NCBI RefSeq assembly: GCF_024206475.1
Contig: NZ_JAMBPR010000005.1
Span: forward strand, 1 to 64,000
Source of the DNA: Paraburkholderia sp. CNPSo 3274
GTDB lineage: Bacteria; Pseudomonadota; Gammaproteobacteria; Burkholderiales; Burkholderiaceae
DNA: 64,000 bases
Reading direction: 5' to 3'
The notes below the pieces were generated by a model. The model was not told where the DNA came from, did not search any database, and saw only the letters and a program-made list of their open reading frames with translations. This document shows, piece by piece, positions 1-8,024 of the stretch; the first letter of the stretch is position 1, and each line of letters begins with the position of its first letter. The position numbers were made by a program, and so were the translations under genes.

Positions 1-2
1 AC

Positions 3-206
3 GCCATCGAAAGTCTGAACATGCAGCTTCGCAAGATCATCAAGACGCGGGGCCACTTCCCCAATGACGAGGCTGCAATCAAACTACTCTGGCTAGCGCT
101 ACGCAACGTGCTGGCCAAGTCGGTACGGGCCACCTTTGACTGGAAATCCGCGATGAACCAGTTTGCCATCCTGTTTGGCGACCGATTCACGACGGCGCGA
201 GGGTAA
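3..206 (+). CDS. IS256-family transposase, C-terminal part (cut by window edge)
   Basis: The frame is open from the window edge and ends at 206. It carries the usual C-terminus of IS256/mutator-type DDE transposases: AIESLNMQLRK, then a helix around KTRGHFPNDEAAIKLLWLAL and a WKSAMNQF segment. Only about 67 residues lie inside the window, so intactness cannot be judged. Just downstream, about 226-256, a CACAAAAAC-GCGGACAGG stretch resembles the terminal inverted repeats of this family and may be the right end of the element. The element borders the decayed effector/immunity region, which suggests that mobile DNA helped shape it. Confidence 0.85.
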   Translation, partial: AIESLNMQLRKIIKTRGHFPNDEAAIKLLWLALRNVLAKSVRATFDWKSAMNQFAILFGDRFTTARG

Positions 207-320
207 CGTTCTTTTAAACCGCCTCGCCCACAAAAACGCGGACAGGTTCCGCTGCCTCTGCCTGGTCGTTCAACGCGCAATCTGCGCCTTCAACTCCCCA
301 TACGTCGCCATTCTGCATCC

Positions 321-627
321 CTACGGCCTGATGAGATACACATCGTCCTCGCCATAATGGCTGTCCCGGTAGGCTGCGTAAACGCGACCGCGCAGGCGAA
401 TCCAGTCGCCTGACTGATTCGCGCCACGACCATTTATCGAATAAAGCCAGGATTGCCCGGTACCATCATTCCCGTCGCCGCCGAGACCGTAATCGCCGTC
501 CGCTGAAACGAAATCGCCTTCAAACCTCCCCCTTACGACGTATTGCATTGACATAGCTAAACAGTCCCGTACCACCCGAGTATGTGTCGATCACGAGATC
601 GCGCTGGCCGTCGCCATCAAGGTCGAT
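321..627 (-). pseudogene. VCBS/FG-GAP-like C-terminal fragment with one-base frameshift
   Basis: Two adjoining minus-strand frames form one protein. The first reads AIDLDGDGQRDLVIDTYSGG, a calcium-loop-like VCBS motif, and ends in a stop at a run of five G on the coding strand (528-532). Removing one G joins it smoothly to the second frame (FEGDFVSADGDYGLGGDG to the end YGEDDVYLIRP). About 100 residues survive, with no start codon or N-terminus. The 5' side is fused directly to the remnant of a secreted immunity gene. Small periplasmic proteins with this motif occur near T6SS effectors, so it may be the tail of an immunity gene; that is an inference. A sequencing error in the G run cannot be excluded. 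Confidence 0.6.
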
Positions 628-959
628 GGCACATGTGCCGCCCCGCATTTCTCAAACCACCAGTCATACCCAGAATACGCCTGCGCCTGCTGAAGAAATG
701 GAAATTCCCGATCAGACAAGGGAGCATCTGCGCGATAAAGCATGAGATCTGGATCGTTGTATTTAATATGCTCGCTCTTTTTCAGAGTAATCTAAAACTG
801 ACAGTCGCCCATTCTTACTTGCACCGTTGTTGGTCCATCTGCCGTGAGTACACTGGAGCCAACTCCCAACATCTTCACGCCATCATCGGCCAATGCATCA
901 CCAAAAAAGCATCCAACAGCGAGCCAACCAACGACAAAGACTGTTATGTAACGCTTCAC
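628..959 (-). pseudogene. Decayed duplicate of the secreted immunity candidate at 2176-2904
   Basis: A GTG at 959 opens a frame beginning VKRYITVFVVGWLAVGCFFG, a signal peptide matching that of the gene at 2904. It stops after MGDCQF because a TTG codon in the intact copy is TAG here (stop at 792-794). Beyond the stop, homology continues in frame as ITLKKSEHIKYNDPDL and later FEKCGAAHVP, then ends abruptly near 628 where unrelated sequence begins. The last two thirds of the protein are missing. The GTG overlaps the stop of an effector-tail remnant, exactly as in the intact pair, so effector end and immunity start were duplicated together. Confidence 0.85.
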
Positions 960-1092
960 GATTCCTCCACGCGCCCGAAGCCGACGGGGAAAATAGATGT
1001 GCTCCCGTATGGCTGCGGGAAGCTCATATCGTCGAACAGAATCATTTGTGTGTTGGCGAATGACAAAACACGAGACTCTATGTCCCGTACTG
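628..1092. repeat. Direct repeat copy A (effector tail plus immunity start)
   Basis: About 465 bp that align with 2575-3037 in the same orientation, with scattered substitutions and almost no gaps. By eye the identity is close to 90 percent. The repeat spans the effector C-terminus, the GTGA overlap and the first third of the immunity gene. Its edges are sharp: VCBS-like sequence lies on one side and PAAR-like sequence on the other. Confidence 0.85.
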
Positions 1093-1160
1093 GCCTCGTC
1101 GCCATTGCGGGAGAGTGGCGACCCATGAATACCAACCATTCGGAGCCGCCGGTCACCACA
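956..1160 (-). pseudogene. PAAR fragment fused to a duplicated effector C-terminus
   Basis: The stretch 1160-1093 reads VTGGSEWLVFMGR and, after a frame change, SPLSRNGDEASTG; both look like pieces of a PAAR domain. From about 1092 to the stop at 956 the frame matches the last 45 residues of the 829-residue effector (DIESRVLSFANTQMILFD, ending FGFGRVEES against FGFGRVEKS). No full-length product is possible. The preceding secreted gene ends at 1153, so this remnant follows directly. It reads as the seam of a recombination between a PAAR gene and a second copy of the effector/immunity pair. Confidence 0.7.
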
Positions 1161-1590
1161 CACACTCCCGCCCGTTTTTCCCTATCGCCTCCGGATTAAA
1201 TAGAAATGCCGTTTTCTTACGAGTCCCGTAATTTTCATAAGTCATGGAATAGATATTTGCACCTTGACTCATCATTTCATACTCGCCGGCAATCTTCCCT
1301 CCGTACACTTCATACCATGCCGTTATCACTTGGTCCGGGCGCCCTGAACTTATCCCTTCCGACTCTTCACTCTTCGACACCAACGTTATTACCGACTTGA
1401 CGCCACGATACTTTACAAATGCAATGGACCAATTTTCTGCGTCATCGTATAACACGTGAAGGCCGAAATTCTTCGACCCTGTTCCGTTTGAGTCAAAGCA
1501 ATAGACTTCCTCTGAAATTTCGCAGTGTGCGACCACCGGCAGCAATGCAAAAATAAAAACACATAATTCTATTAAATGATTTTTCTTCAT
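1153..1590 (-). CDS. Secreted small protein, candidate T6SS immunity protein
   Basis: A 145-residue protein with a clear signal peptide (MKKNHLIELCVFIFALLPVVAHC, cleavage near residue 23), so it is probably periplasmic or a lipoprotein-like export. Two cysteines in the mature part (C31 and C143) could pair. No family was recognised. Its ATG overlaps the stop of the upstream frame as ATGA, the same coupling that joins effector and immunity genes elsewhere in this window. Position, size and export signal suggest it neutralises the product of the upstream PAAR-linked reading frame. That role is inferred from context only. G+C is clearly lower than in the surrounding chromosome. Confidence 0.6.
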   Translation of the reverse strand: MKKNHLIELCVFIFALLPVVAHCEISEEVYCFDSNGTGSKNFGLHVLYDDAENWSIAFVKYRGVKSVITLVSKSEESEGISSGRPDQVITAWYEVYGGKIAGEYEMMSQGANIYSMTYENYGTRKKTAFLFNPEAIGKNGRECVW

Positions 1591-2144
1591 GGAACTTGTC
1601 GCTCGATGGATGCATTAATGGTATGGGTAGTCTTATAAAATTTCTTTTTTGGATGTTGGTGTGGCGTATGGCCCTCCATCACTGGAGCCCCTTGTACGTC
1701 TAGAACAGGTTCTTTTTGAGAATTCCTCCGCCAATCAAAAGTTATGGCTACCGTGTCATTGATGGAAATCTCATCCGTAAGAATATTCCTCAAGTAGACG
1801 ACCGACTGAAGGCGAACCTCCAACCCATTAAGATTTTCAATGACGACATAACCGTTGACATCCTTACTAGCTCTGATCGCGTCGTCCTGCGTAACGCCTG
1901 CATCCAGATGCGATAGCATTCCGTTGCGCTTCACGACATAAAAACATGCACTATCAACGCAATTATCATAATTATGTCCACCGCTATTGTCTTTGGCGAT
2001 CAAGACATCAGGATCCCACCCGAGCGCTTGAAATTTTCGGGAACGGCTCCAGACTGGAATTCACAGTCGGACCGTGCTCGTCGAGCCGCCGGTGACTTCG
2101 CCATCATTTTCGAGTTTGTCGCCTTTACGGATAGGAGACTGCAT
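1587..2144 (-). pseudogene. PAAR start joined to an uncharacterised domain, interrupted by in-frame TGA
   Basis: An ATG at 2144 opens MQSPIRKGDKLENDGEVTGG, a typical PAAR N-terminus (IRxGD and GGxVxxGS spacing). After 27 codons it meets TGA at 2061-2063. The same frame then stays open to 1587 for about 158 codons, including AKDNSGGHNYDNCVDSACFY and a C-terminus rich in His and Lys. The expected rest of the PAAR domain is absent at the join, so this looks like a PAAR gene recombined with the C-terminal domain of another protein, not a single point mutation. The frame from TTG 2003 (138 residues) could still be translated. It overlaps the secreted immunity candidate as ATGA, so the C-terminal domain may be a toxin. 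Its fold was not recognised. Confidence 0.55.
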
Positions 2145-2175
2145 ATATTAGCTAAATAATTGATTGCGACTCTTG

Positions 2176-2904
2176 TCACTGCGCTGGCATAGCGTCAGAT
2201 TTAAATCCAATACCTCGCAAGAGAGTGAGAAGAAAACCATTCTTCGAATTTCCCTCAGCTAGAATATTCGCACCAACTCCGGATACACCAATCAAAACGT
2301 TCTTGCCATGAACGAAACAAAATCTCGATCCTTGAATTCCATTTTTTGATTTGGCATCGACAACAAACCCATGTGCACCGGGCACATCGATATTTTTAAA
2401 GTTTGCCCCCCCACTTTTTCGAATTGGGGTCCATTTTTTTCCGTCGAAATCTGCTGGGCACCTCAACGAGTTAGCATCCATGATATCCTGCAGTTCTGGA
2501 GAGATATCGGTTTGCGCATTCTCGGGCGACCACTTAAAGTCTGAGGTGTTTTCGCACATAAGGCCAATCCACGGAACGTGTGTAGCTCCGCGCTTCTCAA
2601 ACCACCAGTCATACCCAGAATACGTCTGCGCCTGCTGAAGGAATGGAAGTTCCCGATCAGGCAGGGGAGCATCGGCACGATAAAGTATGAGATCTGGATC
2701 ATTGTATTTAATATGCTCGCCCTTTTTCAGAGTAATCAAAAACTGACAGTCGCCCATTCTTACTTGCACCGATGTTGGTCCATCTGCCGTGACTGTGCTG
2801 GTGCCCGCTCCCAACGTCTCGACGCCATCATCAGCCAATGCATTACCAGAAAAGCATGCAACAGCGAGCCAACCCGCGACAATGATTGTTATGTAATGTT
2901 TCAC
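2176..2904 (-). CDS. Secreted immunity candidate for the M23/GH19-like effector
   Basis: A 242-residue protein that starts at GTG 2904 inside the stop of the effector gene (GTGA overlap). It begins MKHYITIIVAGWLAVACFSG with cleavage after NALA, so it should act in the periplasm, where a peptidoglycan hydrolase would attack. The mature part has Cys in MGDCQF, GLMCEN, SLRCPAD and SRFCFVHG, enough for two disulfides, and a conspicuous SGYDWWFEKRG segment. No named family was recognised. Gene order effector-then-immunity, translational coupling and export make the immunity role likely but unproven. A truncated, nonsense-mutated paralogue lies at 628-959. Confidence 0.7.
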   Translation of the reverse strand: MKHYITIIVAGWLAVACFSGNALADDGVETLGAGTSTVTADGPTSVQVRMGDCQFLITLKKGEHIKYNDPDLILYRADAPLPDRELPFLQQAQTYSGYDWWFEKRGATHVPWIGLMCENTSDFKWSPENAQTDISPELQDIMDANSLRCPADFDGKKWTPIRKSGGANFKNIDVPGAHGFVVDAKSKNGIQGSRFCFVHGKNVLIGVSGVGANILAEGNSKNGFLLTLLRGIGFKSDAMPAQ

Positions 2905-3037
2905 GATTTCTCCACGCGCCCGAAACCAAAGGGGAAAATAGATGTACTCCCGTCTGGTTGCGGGAAGCTAGTGACGTCGAACAGAATTATTTGTGCGTTG
3001 GCGAATGACAAAAAGCGAGACTGTATGTCCCACACTG
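2575..3037. repeat. Direct repeat copy B, in the intact effector/immunity pair
   Basis: Partner of the repeat at 628-1092. Here it lies inside intact genes: the end of the 829-residue effector and the start of its immunity candidate. This copy is therefore likely the parent-like arrangement, while copy A is decaying. Confidence 0.85.
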
Positions 3038-5390
3038 AATTATAGTTACTACTTGGCTTGCCGGTGTTTATTGTGGCCGCGACCTTACCGAACGCCTTGT
3101 TTATGTAAAAATATTTCATTCCGTGATCCGTCGAGAGCGGGCTGTATTCACTGGATTGGTTAGTCCAGTACTCGTCTGCGCAACAGGCTGCACCAGACCA
3201 AACCCAATAGCAGCCGGCGCTATCCGCTGCTTCAAATGGGTTAGCCATCGCCTCTCTTTTTTCGATAAGATCGGCCGGAATATGCGTGGATGTATCACTA
3301 AGGTAATGCATCGAATCGTACATCCCCTTATGGCCATTGGGCAATTTTCTGCTTTGATCAGCCATCTGGGTATGCTGCTTCAGGGTGGTTTCTACCGTTG
3401 CATTTACTGCAACTCCTTTGAATTTCCAATATTTAATATAATTTGTGGCGTGCGTGAGCTGAAGCATTCCTCGCCCATCCCACGGAGCGTACCAAAATGG
3501 TGATCCCTCATGGTATTTCTGGAACCATTGCGTCTCCTCTGTTGCATTTCCAAAGAAGGACGCCATACGCACGGGCGATTGAATCCCGTATTTTCGGATC
3601 GCATTGTTGAGTTCCAAGCGCCTCTTAATGGCATTCGGATTGTCTGCTGCCAACATGGAAGCAGCCCAACTAAGGTGTACCGTTTGCCACTTCCACGGCG
3701 TGGCTTTTTGTACAACATTTTTTGGAAGCAGATGCTGAAGTTCTTGGCGACTTAGCCACCCACACTTCCTGAAATGCCGGACGAACGCGAGCGGGTGGAA
3801 GAACCACAGCTTCTGCCCGGCGAGCGGCGTCGTGCCGAGAAACTGGAACTTACCCAGGAACTCGATGAATTTGCTATACCCATCGGGGTTCGTGTCCTTC
3901 TGCCTGCCAAAGAATCCCTCAGGCTCGTTCAGCCCCCCGTACCGGTCGTCGTTGTTGGACGGATCCCACTCACTGCGCATGAGGCACATCAGCCCCCTGA
4001 GCTTCCCGCGCATCCCCTCTGCGTTCTGCACGTAGCCAGCAAGCTGCTGGTTTGCAGTGTCGTCGTTGTTCTTGTCGTATTCGAGCGGCTGCACCATGCC
4101 GGAGGTGGCCTGCGGATCCTCGACACCCGTCAGGCGGCAAAGCTCGTCGTAGCCGCACAGGCCATTGTGGTCGAACGGCGTATTGTCGTCGTCCACCTTC
4201 TGCCAGTTGGTAAAAAACGGGAAGTCGGCGTCAGAGAGCTTGATGACCGCGTCCGGGGCGATGTTGACGTAGCCCAGCGTGCCCTGATTGTCGAACGGCA
4301 CGGCGACCCAGGTCTTGCGAGCCTGGTCCGTGGTCAGCTTTGGGTTGTCCGACAGGATGCGGCCAAACCGCAGCATTTCATACCCGTCGCTCGGACACGC
4401 CGGATAGAGAGCCATCGCACGCTGGTAGAGGTCGTACTCGTACCGCTTTGGATTGTGGTGGCTGTCAGTGCCGTTGTCGTAAGGGTCGGCGACGGGATCC
4501 GGCGTGAGCAGGGTAAGGTTGCCGTCGCCCTTGTCGATCCACGAACGCATATAGCGCCGGCCCTTGCTGAACCAGGCTTCAACGTAGAGCTTGCTCCCGC
4601 CAGCAACCGAACCACCCGGCACTCGCGGAAACCACGTGCCATCGTCTCCTGCCGGCTGGGGATACAACTCCAGTGGGCCGCTGATGACAAAATAGCTGTG
4701 CCCCCAATAGTCCTTTGACGTAGGCTGGACCAGACTTTTCTCGCCCAGTTGCACCTTGTGACCGTCTGCCTCGAACCATGCCTTGAAGTCGTCTTCGGTC
4801 ATGAAGATCTCGAAGTGCAGATGCGGCACGCCCTGATGCTGGCCGGGGTAGCCGAGCATGTCCTTGCGGTACACCTTCATACTGGCGTTGCCGGGCTGGA
4901 CTACGCCATCCTTGCCCCCGGACGTGTCGAGCAGCCATTTCGGCAACGCAGTGGGCGAGCCCGTTACGGGCGGATCGGTCGGCTGCGGCGCTTTCTGCTC
5001 CTGTTCGTCCATATCCAGCAGATGCATGTACACCGAGTAATACGTGAGCGTGCGCCCGTCGCCGGTGTCGGTCGTGTGCTTGAGCGCCACGAAGCCCGCG
5101 TTTGAGTTCAGCACCGGCTGGCCGGTCCTTGAATCGGTCTGGCCGTCGGATATCGCTATCCGGCAGACGCGAAAGGCGACAACCTCGCCATCGGCGATGG
5201 CGCGAACCGGTTCGGTCTGGCCGTCCGGCATCAGGTGAATACCGCAGTGGAAACGCCGGTCGAAGGCAACCGGATAGACCCCGTGATGACCGATTTCGTA
5301 CTGCTCGACGACGGCCATCATCGGGTCGGGCTCACTGGCACTGGCCGGGTCCAGTCCGGCCGCCGGAAGAAAGGGAGGGCTGATGATCAT
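2901..5390 (-). CDS. T6SS effector: M23 peptidase domain plus GH19/lysozyme-like domain
   Basis: 829 residues, starting 4 bp after the vgrG stop, which marks it as VgrG cargo. The N-terminal part (about 35-220) is an M23/LytM-like endopeptidase: FHCGIH at 47-52, VYMH at 120-123 and HLHFEI at 190-195. The usual HxxxD zinc pair is HxGIH here, with His replacing Asp. The middle (about 225-560) has no recognised fold. The C-terminal part (about 570-800) is chitinase GH19/lysozyme-like: NATEETQW at 616-622 supplies a candidate catalytic Glu, and GRGMLQLT at 639-646 matches the GRGxxQLT motif. Together the domains could cut both peptide and glycan bonds of peptidoglycan. No signal peptide is seen, as expected for a T6SS effector. 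The last 45 residues are duplicated at 956-1092. Confidence 0.82.
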   Translation of the reverse strand: MIISPPFLPAAGLDPASASEPDPMMAVVEQYEIGHHGVYPVAFDRRFHCGIHLMPDGQTEPVRAIADGEVVAFRVCRIAISDGQTDSRTGQPVLNSNAGFVALKHTTDTGDGRTLTYYSVYMHLLDMDEQEQKAPQPTDPPVTGSPTALPKWLLDTSGGKDGVVQPGNASMKVYRKDMLGYPGQHQGVPHLHFEIFMTEDDFKAWFEADGHKVQLGEKSLVQPTSKDYWGHSYFVISGPLELYPQPAGDDGTWFPRVPGGSVAGGSKLYVEAWFSKGRRYMRSWIDKGDGNLTLLTPDPVADPYDNGTDSHHNPKRYEYDLYQRAMALYPACPSDGYEMLRFGRILSDNPKLTTDQARKTWVAVPFDNQGTLGYVNIAPDAVIKLSDADFPFFTNWQKVDDDNTPFDHNGLCGYDELCRLTGVEDPQATSGMVQPLEYDKNNDDTANQQLAGYVQNAEGMRGKLRGLMCLMRSEWDPSNNDDRYGGLNEPEGFFGRQKDTNPDGYSKFIEFLGKFQFLGTTPLAGQKLWFFHPLAFVRHFRKCGWLSRQELQHLLPKNVVQKATPWKWQTVHLSWAASMLAADNPNAIKRRLELNNAIRKYGIQSPVRMASFFGNATEETQWFQKYHEGSPFWYAPWDGRGMLQLTHATNYIKYWKFKGVAVNATVETTLKQHTQMADQSRKLPNGHKGMYDSMHYLSDTSTHIPADLIEKREAMANPFEAADSAGCYWVWSGAACCADEYWTNQSSEYSPLSTDHGMKYFYINKAFGKVAATINTGKPSSNYNSVWDIQSRFLSFANAQIILFDVTSFPQPDGSTSIFPFGFGRVEKS

Positions 5391-5394
5391 GGTT

Positions 5395-7767
5395 TCAGTG
5401 CGACGATGAATACTGGTCGGAAATCTTCAGGCTGCTTTTCGGCAGGGCCGGTAGCTGGATTGCCGTATTGCGAGGGCCTTCGAAGGTGAACGAAGACGCC
5501 TTGATACGGAATTCACCGGGCAGCGTAAAGGTCGCATTGCCGTTTTCGAGCGTCAGCGAACCGCCGCCGCTGAACAGCACGACCTTGGTCTTGCCCGCCA
5601 CCTGGACGTCCTCGCTGGCACTCGCCACCTTGAGCTGCTTCTGAGCGAACAGGTCCATCCCGTCCGTGAGCGCCGAGGCCGTGAACTTCCCTTTCGCGGC
5701 AGTGAGATTGATGCCGAGCTTGTGCGCGCACAGCGAAATCATGTCGCCCACGGCCATGCGCAGGCGCTTCGTGATGCTCACGTCCATGTCCTTGCCCGCG
5801 GTCACGATCACGTTTTCGCTCGCAGATTGCTGGAGCGATTTCTGCGTCACGAACGCCATGCCGCCGGGGGCGCTCGCGAGCAGCCCTGCATCACGAAGCT
5901 GGTTCAGGGCGTCGAGCAGCGCCGACTGCGTGGCCCGGTCGGCGGGATCGGCTCCGGCCTGCGTAGTCGCTGCTGCGAGGTCCATTACGCGCTGCAGCGA
6001 CGCCCTCAGTTGCGCGACGGCGGCAGGCATGTCCAGATGAGGCGTGTCGGCCCCGGCTGCTGCGTCCGCTGAAAAGAACAGTCCCTTCGCTGCGCGCAGC
6101 GTCGCCCACGCCTGGGTCGTCGCCTCGTAGCCCGTCCCGCGCGAGAGCTTCTTGCTGTTGAGCAGATAGCCGAGGTTCACCGCCGACTGGCTGTACACAG
6201 TCGCGAGCCGCGCGCTTTCCTTGCCCTTCAGATCGTTGAAAACGATCTCGGCACCGAGCAGCGGCGAGCGCCAGATTGCGTAGCTGAATAACGCGTCGGT
6301 GCCCCGAACCGGATCGCGGTGGGCATAGTCGTGCAGGGCGCCGATGATGTGCAGACGATCCACGTCCGCGTGCGCCCCCTCCAGCAGCACCTCGGTCCCC
6401 GGCAGCAGCGGCGCGTGCAAGCCGCCCTGATCCGATGACGACACACGCAGCAGACGCAGTTTCAGTAGTTGCCGGTCGGTGTTACCCGCTCCCTGCAGGA
6501 ACTTCGGGAGAACGGGGTAACGGCCGTGCTCGTCCATACACCCGTAAGGCGTCGAATCAAAAGTCGTGACAACGCCTACGACGGAACCCTTTAGTAAACG
6601 CCAGTCCCGCTCGTAGTCGAAACGCGGACGGTACGTCAGATGCGCAGGCATCGCCTCGAAGCGGGTATGTGCCGGTTTCGTGCGGCCGCCTTTCATCACC
6701 ATCGACGTGATCACGAACCCGTATTCGGCGCGCGGCACCTTCACGTTGGTCGTTTTCATCACGACGCCCGGCGCGATGCCCAGAGCGTTCGTCGTGCCGG
6801 ACAGCGTCACCTGCCGCGCGATCTGCTCGTCGCGCCGCGTCTGCGTGAGCGCCTCGGCCTGCTGCTGCGTCAGGTGGAACTCCGCGCTGCGGCTGACCTG
6901 TCCGAACACCGAACGGTCGCCGGCTTCGCTGGAGACGTTCACCGTCGCCCGTAACGGATCCTCCGGCGTGCGATAGCTACGCTCATACAGCTCAATCGTG
7001 GCAGGCACGAGGGTGCGCGCGTCATTGAGCGACAGCACCGCCTCGTGGCACCCGGCCGAGAGGCCTGAATCCGGGATGAGCGGGACATCGACCGAACGGA
7101 TATAGCCACGCGGATTGTTGGCAAAGACAATCGTATCGAGTTGGCCATTCTTGCCGCGCCCCTGTTTGTAGAACCAGAAAACGCCCTTGCGGCGGCAGTG
7201 CCGGGTGATGAAGTTCCATAAGGATTCCTCATACATCACCACTTGCTCCATCTTCTCCAGCAGCCCTTCGATCTGGAACTGCACGTCGAAGGCATCGAAA
7301 TTTTTCCGGTCAACCAGCGCCTCGTTGAGCAGTTCCTGCAGCGTTACGTCCTTGAACGTGGCTGATTTGACGATCCGCTGGCAGAGAGCGGCAAAGCGCG
7401 GCTCGATGCGCATCCGGTAGGTGGCCTGGTCGCGGCTCACGCCGATACGCTCGATGCGCGTGATCACGCCGTTGAAGGTGGCGGCTTCATGATCGACGGG
7501 ATCGACGTAACTGACCGAGGGTACGGCCACGCGCTCGTCGATCTGCAGCCCCGCGCGCCGTCCGACGTAGTCCTTGCCGTCGAGATCGAGCTGCGACGAT
7601 GTCACCGTCACATCCGCCGTATAGTCCTTGCAGAAACCCCCGCGCACCCGGAACTTGACCACGTCCAGGTCGTGCTCGTGTATCCCGATCCAGACCCGCA
7701 GACGCTGACTGAGACGCGCGCTCGGGTGGCGCAGCGCATCGGTGAAACTCTTGGTCACAGCATTCAT
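5395..7767 (-). CDS. vgrG: VgrG spike protein (TssI) of the accessory island
   Basis: 790 residues. The N-terminal two thirds follow the gp27/gp5-like VgrG fold (VWIGIHEHDLDVVKFRVRGG near the start, then a phage-late-control-D-like region with YEESLWNFITRHCRRKGVFW). The C-terminal region (about 620-790) is a DUF2345 beta-helix extension with repeated GK/TLEN turns (MDVSITKRLRMAVGDMISL, SGGGSLTLENGNATF). It is markedly diverged from the VgrG at 45119-47458. The gene heads a cargo block (effector, immunity, PAAR pieces) and has no structural T6SS genes beside it, so it probably rides the apparatus encoded at 30.9-57.9 kb. The upstream 250 bp hold no gene. Confidence 0.9.
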   Translation of the reverse strand: MNAVTKSFTDALRHPSARLSQRLRVWIGIHEHDLDVVKFRVRGGFCKDYTADVTVTSSQLDLDGKDYVGRRAGLQIDERVAVPSVSYVDPVDHEAATFNGVITRIERIGVSRDQATYRMRIEPRFAALCQRIVKSATFKDVTLQELLNEALVDRKNFDAFDVQFQIEGLLEKMEQVVMYEESLWNFITRHCRRKGVFWFYKQGRGKNGQLDTIVFANNPRGYIRSVDVPLIPDSGLSAGCHEAVLSLNDARTLVPATIELYERSYRTPEDPLRATVNVSSEAGDRSVFGQVSRSAEFHLTQQQAEALTQTRRDEQIARQVTLSGTTNALGIAPGVVMKTTNVKVPRAEYGFVITSMVMKGGRTKPAHTRFEAMPAHLTYRPRFDYERDWRLLKGSVVGVVTTFDSTPYGCMDEHGRYPVLPKFLQGAGNTDRQLLKLRLLRVSSSDQGGLHAPLLPGTEVLLEGAHADVDRLHIIGALHDYAHRDPVRGTDALFSYAIWRSPLLGAEIVFNDLKGKESARLATVYSQSAVNLGYLLNSKKLSRGTGYEATTQAWATLRAAKGLFFSADAAAGADTPHLDMPAAVAQLRASLQRVMDLAAATTQAGADPADRATQSALLDALNQLRDAGLLASAPGGMAFVTQKSLQQSASENVIVTAGKDMDVSITKRLRMAVGDMISLCAHKLGINLTAAKGKFTASALTDGMDLFAQKQLKVASASEDVQVAGKTKVVLFSGGGSLTLENGNATFTLPGEFRIKASSFTFEGPRNTAIQLPALPKSSLKISDQYSSSH

Positions 7768-8024
7768 TCACGTATCCCTGTCCAGTTGAAAGGCACGAGG
7801 CGAGTTAGTTGTACCCGCATCTATCGCACAAAAAATCTGGAGCCGTACCCGCTGCCTGTCAATCGCACCCCCGACTCCGCGTGAAATTTCCAACATTGTT
7901 GTCAGTCGTCTTTAAATCGGAGTCTTTCGATTTTTTGGGATGAGAACGCGTGCTAAGTGGCGTTCCACCGCATGTGTGGTGAACATCAGCGTTCCGCTCT
8001 GCGGGTCGAGGAACGAGAGGTCGG

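Noticed and set aside
3774-4718. 314-codon plus-strand frame in the effector gene
   Set aside because: Shadow of the effector; no ribosome site and no family resemblance.
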